Positions 57,961 to 64,000 of a DNA stretch of 64,000 nt are shown here, piece after piece. Below the pieces are notes generated by a model, which had not been told where the DNA came from, searched no databases, and saw nothing but the letters and a program-made list of their open reading frames with translations. The stretch spans positions 136,003,251-136,067,250 of the forward strand of contig OZ038382.1 of assembly GCA_964036045.1 (NCBI GenBank). The letters run 5' to 3'. Positions within the stretch are counted from its first letter, which is position 1. Every line of letters starts with the position of its first letter. The position numbers were made by a program, and so were the translations under genes. Source of the DNA: Eutreptiella sp. 'Long Island Sound 2002'. Lineage: Eukaryota > Euglenozoa > Euglenophyceae > Eutreptiales > Eutreptiaceae.

Positions 57961-58015
57961 AGTGGGACCCAGTGCCCCGGGGGTAACGCGGGGACACACA
58001 GTGCAAAAAAAAAGT
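57961..58015 (+). other. 55-bp A-tailed insert in element B pol
   Basis: Between FKV and GDLVLVHHSRL the protein text of element A has no gap, but element B has 55 extra bases. They contain GTGCCCCGG...CGGGGACAC, able to form a hairpin, and end in a run of nine A. A short hairpin RNA copied back into DNA with its A tail would look like this. Confidence 0.5.
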
Positions 58016-58568
58016 AGGGGACCTTGTGCTGGTACACCATTCGAGATTGCCCACGTGGCCCCGCAACTGTCTGCAGGACCCCTACTTTGGGCCTTACCGT
58101 ATTATTCAGATTGATGGATTCAGGATCCATGTGAGGTGCAGTCCCCGCCTAGGTGGAGAGTTGCTTTGTGCACCTCAGCAGCTGAGACATTACCACTCGC
58201 CTGACCACCTGTCACGGGACGAGTAGCGTCTGTCTGACAGAGAGGGCTCGCACATCGACCTAGAGAACGCTGCCAACCTTGCAAGCGAGGAGGCAGAGGA
58301 ACTCAAAGAGATGATTCCCGGTGAGATGGCTATCGATGGCTACTACGTGGTTGCAGGTATTGCACGCCACGGGTAAGAACAGGGCTGGAAATTCCTTACC
58401 CTGTGGGACGGGTATGGGTTATCTGAGGCAACCTGGGAGCTCATGTCCGCCTTTATACAGCCAGATGGGAGTATCAACCCCATCTTTCGTTCCTACGTTG
58501 TTGAGAACAACGAGGGACAGCTGCTAACCCGTGCTGAGACTCTGTCCCAGCGGAAGAAGAAACACTAA

Positions 58569-61496
58569 TCTCCTTGTGCCTATCTATTTACTGTGCCTAA
58601 CCGAACTGAGGATGTTGCAAGCTTCAGGAGGCGGTGGTATACCCCAGACATCCCCTCCTCCCGCTGGCAGTCTCCTTCGGGCCACTCCTGCAGGAGTATT
58701 GGCTACCCTCGGAGGTACTAACCCCCACCCTCAATCGGGTTCGGCGCTCCAGACAGCTACACATCCGCTGCTTGCGGAGCTCTGCTCCTGCCCTGGCTGT
58801 GCCTTGCGGTTTCATGCCTCGGGTTACCAGCGTGAACCAGATGGCCGCTTATCAGGTTTGCAGCCACGCAGCGAGTGTGTGCCTTGTTGACCACGTGTTG
58901 TATGGGATCTGCTGTAATGTTATGACCTTGAAGAGCCAACGAAGAGCGGTGGCTTGCTACTCCAGGGGGGAGAATGACAAGCAAGCTGCTGTGACGCAAG
59001 GTGGGTCCACCCTCCTTGGGGACGAGCGTGCCCACAGTTAGGACCCCTAAAAGGTGCAGACCCATGGGGTTCTACCCTTCCTGGCAGTGTTACCATACCC
59101 CTTAGTGTGCGATGTATGTCTGTGTGTGTCTCACTTCACTTCTCGCCGTGGCGCCGGCGAAGCAGGCTGCACTAACGTTGGACGGAAGGACCTAATCAGG
59201 TACTATTACCACTCCTATGGCACCAAATTTCTGTGCTGGCGCTCATCCTTTGGGGAAGACGGCAAAAACCCTACCTACTAGAGGAGAAGGGTGGCCAAGT
59301 GTGCTGAGGGCATACAAAACGCCCATTTTTCTAGAGGCAAAAAGCTAAGACACTCCCCTGCCCGCGAGGGAAAGGACGCGGAGCAGGAGACACCACTACA
59401 GTAGACTCACTAATGCCAGCACCAGCCTTCGAAGGCAGGGTGAGCACAACCGCACTTGGTCCCTGCCAGGCTTGCCTACCCTAACCCCTACAAACACTAC
59501 TGGATGGCCATGGCAAACAAGTCCCGAGCCCTATTGGCTTTCCTGTGAGATTGCAAGCGAACACAGCGCCGCTGGGCAACTCTGGCCTGCCAGGGACGCC
59601 CTTGCGCGTTTCCCTGACAGGGCTTGGAGGGAAGGAGTGCCGCGTGCACAGCTTCTATTAAGGGTTCCCCATGAGGAAGTCGTTCACTGACACATTTTGT
59701 TTGTGTGATCTGCACCCTTTTTAGGGTCGGCGAAAACCGGGAAGTCGCCGAAGGCAACTGCTGCTGCACAACTTCACCCTTGACCCTTTTCCACCTGAGA
59801 GCAAAGGCGGATGAAGGACTGTTCTGAGCGGAGGAACCTAACCAGCCTCGCTGTATTATACACGTCTTAGGCTGGATAAGAATACGCTGTCTCAGAACAG
59901 CCCTGCAAGCAACCAAGCTTAAGGAATCCGCCCGTTCTCTTATAGAACGTAGGGCCGAGGCCTGGGTAGCCTAAACAAGGGTTATACCGTATGCACAGCG
60001 CGTGGCCTAAAGCCCTCTAATTCATCGTGTGTATGCAGGGAAGGGAGGCGATCAGCAGCAACAATTGTTTTCCCTAACTTTAACTCCATTTGACCAATCA
60101 TCACAAAATTCAACCACGAGGTGAGCTCCTCCTGGGGTTAGCTACCGTACTCACCACGCATCATGTGAGTGCCGTAGAAAACGAACGCAAGGGCAACGCC
60201 AAGCGTTTACAGAAGCCTACAGTGAATCATAAACCACCCTAAACGATTAATGAATCATGTGTCATGCATGCCCTTCTTACCTTTTTTTATTTGCTCTATG
60301 CCTCCCAGCTTTCCGAATGGGGGCTCCCGGCGCCCTTCTTACCTTGTTTGCTGCAGGAGAACGAGAGGGAATGGCGAGCAACTGCACACGCAAAAGCCTA
60401 AGCGTTTTAAACAACCCTATTTTAGCACTACGGCAAGGCAAGCACGAGCAAGCACTTTCCTTTTTGACAGGTGAAGAGAAGAGAAGGGTGAATGGATGCA
60501 CAGGGAAAGCGCCACAACTTGTGGATGCCTAAATTAGGCACATGCATCGCGAGCACAGCGCATACTCTAATTAACCGTGCGCGCTGCGTGCTCCATTCGT
60601 CTACCATACCTTTCATTGCTGTTTTGACCTGTGCAGAGCAAGGGAAGTGAACGCCCAAACCCCCAACAAACGCAGCAGTGGCAACCCTAGCGTTTTAACG
60701 AAACTAACAACACGAACGCAATGCATGCGTGTGACATGACACTAACATACCTGAGAGGTGGGTTCTCCACCTGCTCTGGTGTGTTGGTGACTGTTCAACA
60801 CTCGTTCCTAAAGTGTATAAAAACCTCTGTGCAACTGTGCAAAAATTTCTTTTAAAAGCCTTGAAAACCACGGCTCATACCTTCTCTTCTAGGAGCCGTT
60901 TACGCTTGCGCAACTATTTTTCGGAGCTCGCTCCTGTTGCGCTTGTCTGCAACGTTAGGTTTTGGACTATAATTGGCGATTTCTAACGTCATTTCGTCAC
61001 ATTTTAGCGAGTTGACATCTTAAATCGCTAACCCATTCGCTGAACCACAGGATTCACTCCCTGTTCTTTCCATTTTCAATTTTTCTCAGCTCTTGGAGTT
61101 TTGGGCCCTCCATTGGGAGCATTGCTCCGCCCTGGGCCTTGGTCAGGACGTTTACTAAAACGCTGTTTATACAGAGATAGCCGTCCGCATTAGAGCGTTC
61201 GACTGTACCCTAGTGGGCAAGCATGTGTGCTCGAGGGAGGGAGTACTGGGTTCAAACCCCACTACCCCCAAATTTGTACCAAACGTTTTCGCCGCACGAT
61301 GGCAACGTTTGAGGAATGCCCCATCAAAGGGACATCATTCATGGTACATTGCACTGTTTTTCAAGGGTGTGATACCCTTCTATGAACTGATGGGAGTGTC
61401 ATTGACTGGTTTGATGCATTTTCTGAGGCAATTTTGGGAAAAGCTGAGCCTTTCTCCTTGGTCCTACTAGCTTGATCAACTAGTACTCCAGGGGTG
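58569..61496 (+). other. Noncoding 3' internal region of element B
   Basis: This 2.9-kb stretch corresponds to 8268-11084 of element A, including shared blocks around CCTTCGAAGGC, GGTGAGCTCCTCC and the tRNA-like segment. Peptides such as LALRQGKHEQALSFLTGEE at about 60420 also occur in element A, but the frame is not kept, so no gene is called. Confidence 0.5.
61178..61263 (+). other. tRNA-Tyr-like sequence with intron-like insert
   Basis: TAGCC starts a D-arm-like part ending ATTAGAGCG. TTCGA (61198-61202) can pair with TCGAG (61231-61235) to form the anticodon stem. The loop carries GTA at 61205-61207 followed by about 21 extra bases. The T-arm TGGG-TTCAAAC-CCCA lies at 61247-61261. No acceptor stem is formed by the flanks. 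Being present at the same place in elements A and B, it travels with the retrotransposon. Confidence 0.45.
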
Positions 61497-62243
61497 AGTA
61501 AGAAAAAGTCACTACCATGTCGTTCTTGGGGTACTTGATCCAGGCCAAGCCCCCCCTAAAACCTTTTGTTGATGTTGAGACTAACACTTAATCCTTTTTA
61601 TCACTCTTTAAAAGCTTGAAGTACACTTCCTCAAAGTCACTAGGGTTATAACCCTAGCCCCCCATGAAGCTCACCCCTAGCACTCAATTGAGCGGACGTA
61701 TCTTCCTTCATGGAGGTAATACCGAAATAAAGTAGGCACTTCCTGCCTAGGGCCTTGTAGGTTAAGCCTAGTGGTCCCCCACCACAAGACCCCTATACTC
61801 AATTGTTTCTACCACTTATTGTGGTTCTACTTTTAAGCTGATTCTGAAATCAGTTGCTTGGCCATGCTGGCCAAGCCATATCCTGTGTCTGGCCCAACTC
61901 CTTCGTTCCAAATTCCTAGCCAACTCCATTTTATCCAAAGGAGTGCACATGAAGTGCTTGGTGCTATCTTGAAGGCCTGAGTCATGGCAGGTTTCACATT
62001 AAATCTTCTATTTTGTTTATAAACCATTGGAGCTATTTTTTTAGATCTACCTTTGTCTATCTGCATCCCTTCTTTGTGACACATGTTTTCATTGTGGAAG
62101 GACTTATCTCGATTTCATTGATCCGGTGCCTGGACTTGCTCTACTTTACCTTTGTGTAGACTTCATTTTGACTTGAGGAAAATCAGAATCCAAAACAAGT
62201 ACAAGGAACAAGCACAAGTGTGAGCAAAGCAGAAACCTTTTCT
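61497..62243 (+). repeat. 3' LTR of element B
   Basis: This is the partner of 50463-51215, about 747 bp long. It carries a perfect 18-base palindrome CTAGGGTTATAACCCTAG at 61640-61657. It ends CCTTTTCT, after which repeat D copy 2 resumes. Confidence 0.8.
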
Positions 62244-62875
62244 TGCGGATGTTACGGCACCAAGCCGGTGCTCATGCGCGAGGGTCAATTTTTGCGTTAG
62301 AGGGCTAGTTGTCAAATTTTTATAAAATCGCCAAAGATCTCTCAGAATCAGGGCAAAGGTCCACTTTGTAGGGCATGTCTCAGTGTATGCATGCATGCTT
62401 TGCTCGTGCGTAAAGTGGACGCGTAACGGCGTGGACGCGTCGAGGGAGGAGCGACGCGGAAAAGTTATTTTCTGGGCCAAGATGGCTCCATTCTACTGTT
62501 TTTTAGTCCCCTAACACTCAGGACTGTCCTCCAACCCTGACGACAACGTCGCTTTTCAGGACAATGGCGACGCGACGTCGTAGCATTTGACCAATGTTCT
62601 GTAATTTGTTGTGCCTACCTGTGCCTGACCCTAACCGGGGGCTGGCTTTGAGACTTTCCACCCCTCCCTGACCCTTAACCTATTATTTATTGTCGTTTCT
62701 TTCTGTTTTCAGGACTGACTTGAAGGTGGGTAACCTCTTTGATTTGTTTGTAAGACATGTAACCTTATTTTTTGTGCTTGCATGACAAAGGTTGGGACAA
62801 GGGGTTTTGACTTGGAAGGGTGTAACTTGGAAACTTAATTTTTTGGCTGAGTAGAACTGAAACCTAGAGAGGACA
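62244..62875 (+). repeat. Repeat D copy 2, right part
   Basis: From TGCGGATGTTACGGCACC onward this matches copy 1 from about 48302 to 48944, with scattered changes and a few short gaps. It ends GGACA like copy 1. Confidence 0.7.
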
Positions 62876-62889
62876 CCCCACCCCTTCGG

Positions 62890-63240
62890 ATTACGCTTCA
62901 CTACGAAGGCGCCCGAAAGGAGTTTTGGCGCTAAAAAGTGTGCGGAGAGGGAAAGGGGGGGAGGGGGGGTTGGCATTCACGAGACGCGTAGTCGACATAA
63001 AAGTCCGTGTATACACAAGGCGGTGCACATACAAGGCGATGCACACAAAGGCGTTTTGTAGCCACTGCAAAACTTTTGTTATTCATAAGTCTACAAGCAC
63101 GGGGGTACACATAGAACGGGTACACACTAACAAGGCGCACAAGGAGGCGGCATTTGGCCTTAACGAGGAGCACGGAGGGGGGGCTTTGCCGCTATCGAGG
63201 CGCATAGGGGAGAGGGAATTTAGCGCTAGCGAGCCTCGTC
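62890..63240 (+). repeat. Degenerate minisatellite, GGCGC/GAGGCGCA type
   Basis: Repeated elements GAAGGCGC, TTTGGCGCT, GAGGCGCAT and G-rich runs occur with irregular spacing. An ACACAAGGCG-type short repeat lies at 63010-63055. It resembles the array at 47886-48031. Confidence 0.5.
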
Positions 63241-63345
63241 GTTGCAACCATTTGTATCCGTATCCCATGTGCTCATAGTGCTCTGCAGTATGACAATGTT
63301 TTACGCATGTGTCCTGGATTCAAGCTGGACATCGTGACATAAGAT

Positions 63346-63537
63346 TTGCAATTACCCCGTGCCGCAGGCTTGCCGCAGGGATACTGCTGCGTTATAATGC
63401 TAGCAAAACCAGAGCAGTTTGCAAAATTGCAAGGTGAAAAGATAGCACTAAACTACAATCTAACTGAAACGCGGAGAGTACCAGATTACAAGCGTGGTCG
63501 CAGGAAGAAAATTGACACTGAGAACGTTAACAATTAA
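63346..63537 (+). CDS. Short ORF, possible last exon, unknown
   Basis: The second half of this frame has good coding composition (CVIMLAKPEQFAKLQGEKIA, then NYNLTETRRVPDYKRGRRKK) and ends at TAA near 63537. A GTGCCGCAG acceptor-like site lies at about 63359-63367. The basic KRGRRKK near the end could be a nuclear signal. No family is recognised. Confidence 0.3.
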   Translation: MQLPRAAGLPQGYCCVIMLAKPEQFAKLQGEKIALNYNLTETRRVPDYKRGRRKKIDTENVNN

Positions 63538-63650
63538 AAAACACAGCATACGAACATTCTGCATCATGTCGTGTCTTGTTTGGTTGTTGTAGCGCCATTG
63601 TTCTGCCACGTTTGATCATCCTGCAAGACCAGAAAGCTGCCATATGTTCA

Positions 63651-64000
63651 CTCAGAAATTCAATCTGCGCTGCAAGGTGTTCTACAGCTGCCGGATCTTC
63701 GCTCAGCAGTCGAATCTGGGTTCCACGCGTTCTAAAGCTGCTGGATATTCGTCAGTGTTTCAAGTTCGGTTGCACACGTTCTACAGCTGCCAAATCTCCA
63801 TTTGGTGCCTTCATCTCGCGTCAACGGTTGTTGCTGGTCATGAATCGTTGTTAGGCGCCTGAATCTTCCTTTCACGCGCGCTACTGCTCACGGATCATCG
63901 TTCGGCGCCTTGATTTCGTGAGGAGGCTTGCTGCTGCTCACCTTTCTTCGTTCGGCCCATTCTTTTCGCGTCGTCGCTTGCTGCTGCTCACAGATCGTCG
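63651..64000 (+). repeat. 50-bp minisatellite reaching the window edge
   Basis: Units start TT(C/T/A)GG(C/T)G at 63801, 63851, 63901 and 63951, exactly 50 bases apart, with a shared CTGCTGCTCA or similar block and a TCG end. More degenerate units with CTACAGCTGCC or CTAAAGCTGCT extend left to about 63651. The array is cut by the window end, so its length is unknown. Confidence 0.85.

Larger units (their letters stand above)
53551..58568 (+). pseudogene. pol: Pol: protease, RT, RNase H, integrase, chromodomain-like tail (element B)
   Basis: The protease has VLDTGATLS but shifts frame near 53745 and loses about 25 bases near 53840. Stops occur in the spacer at 54117-54119 (TGA) and 54264-54266 (TAG), both where Tyr is expected, and a 198-base insert lies at 54431-54628. 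The RT reads SGSIPNMENTLERI, KTKIDERSRFLQVDL and FGVANAPALFQ. Its catalytic motif is AQINNVNLG, so the IDD aspartates have become Asn. The RT-RNase H linker missing in element A is present (about 56140-56400). RNase H has ILVTDACDVGGGG. The integrase has HLSSGHTG...CHASKES for zinc, CVDFIHG, HSDEDVRIRSD and CERQN. A 55-base insert at 57961-58015 splits it from the chromodomain-like end (GWKFLTLWDGYG), which has stops at 58224-58226 (TAG for Trp) and 58374-58376 (TAA). Confidence 0.85.
50463..62243 (+). mobile_element. Ty3/gypsy LTR retrotransposon, full length, mutated (element B)
   Basis: Direct repeats of about 753 and 747 bp (50463-51215 and 61497-62243) enclose a plus-strand element with the same gene order as element A. 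Its proteins are clearly related to those of A but not near-identical, so the two are members of one family rather than a recent duplication. It sits inside a copy of repeat D, and the intact D copy at 48032 provides the empty site. The coding carries many stops, frameshifts and two foreign insertions. Confidence 0.85.

Noticed and set aside
63000-63060. ACACAAGGCG-type short repeat as a telomere or centromere repeat
   Set aside because: Only two or three irregular units are present.
1-64000. CRISPR array, prophage, integron or bacterial operon
   Set aside because: Direct repeats present are LTRs, long tandem units or minisatellites without unique 30-40-base spacers, and no bacterial genes are present.

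Overview
The window looks like nuclear DNA of a eukaryote, most probably a microbial alga and possibly a dinoflagellate. It holds no bacterial operons, ribosome binding sites or confident host genes. It is dominated by retrotransposons, one gene has a GT-AG intron, and the integrase, gag zinc-knuckle and reverse-transcriptase text resembles Ty3/gypsy elements I associate from memory with Symbiodinium-type dinoflagellate genomes. That assignment is unverified (about 0.6).

Layout, left to right. (1) 1-5885: the 3' part of a plus-strand chromodomain Ty3/gypsy element (element C): integrase, chromodomain, a proline-rich tail, a noncoding stretch and a 2.1-kb 3' LTR with TG...CA ends. (2) 5886-7557: spacer with a dispersed repeat and a possible exon. 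(3) 7558-18651: a complete but mutated minus-strand Ty3/gypsy element (element A) with two about 710-bp LTRs. (4) 18652-19560: right flank with two short exon-like ORFs. (5) About 19.7-25.5 kb: A/C-rich, G/T-poor low-complexity DNA containing about 1.65-kb tandem units. (6) About 25.6-36.4 kb: a decayed, GC-rich LINE-like element with endonuclease, reverse transcriptase and RNase H, interrupted by an AT-rich insert. (7) 36.5-41.2 kb: proline-rich and RS-dipeptide-rich open frames and homopolymer hairpins. (8) 41.6-46.4 kb: an unrecognised short gene, a 198-bp tandem repeat, a minus-strand MULE/FAR1-type transposase with SWIM finger, and hairpins. (9) 47.9-62.9 kb: two direct LTR-like repeats (D). 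The second is split by a plus-strand Ty3/gypsy element (element B, 50463-62243), a relative of element A. (10) 62.9-64.0 kb: minisatellites, ending in a 50-bp tandem repeat that runs off the window.

Elements A and B lie in opposite orientation about 32 kb apart and share gene order: LTR, primer-binding site of initiator-Met type, gag with CCHC knuckle, UAG codon, protease, a long spacer, RT, RNase H, integrase, chromodomain-like tail, and a 2.8-2.9-kb 3' region carrying a tRNA-Tyr-like sequence. Their most notable shared feature is an in-frame UAG at the gag-protease boundary followed by an identical 14 bases, while the surrounding coding has diverged. This is what translational readthrough would look like. 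All the large elements carry frameshifts and stops, so most proteins here are remnants.
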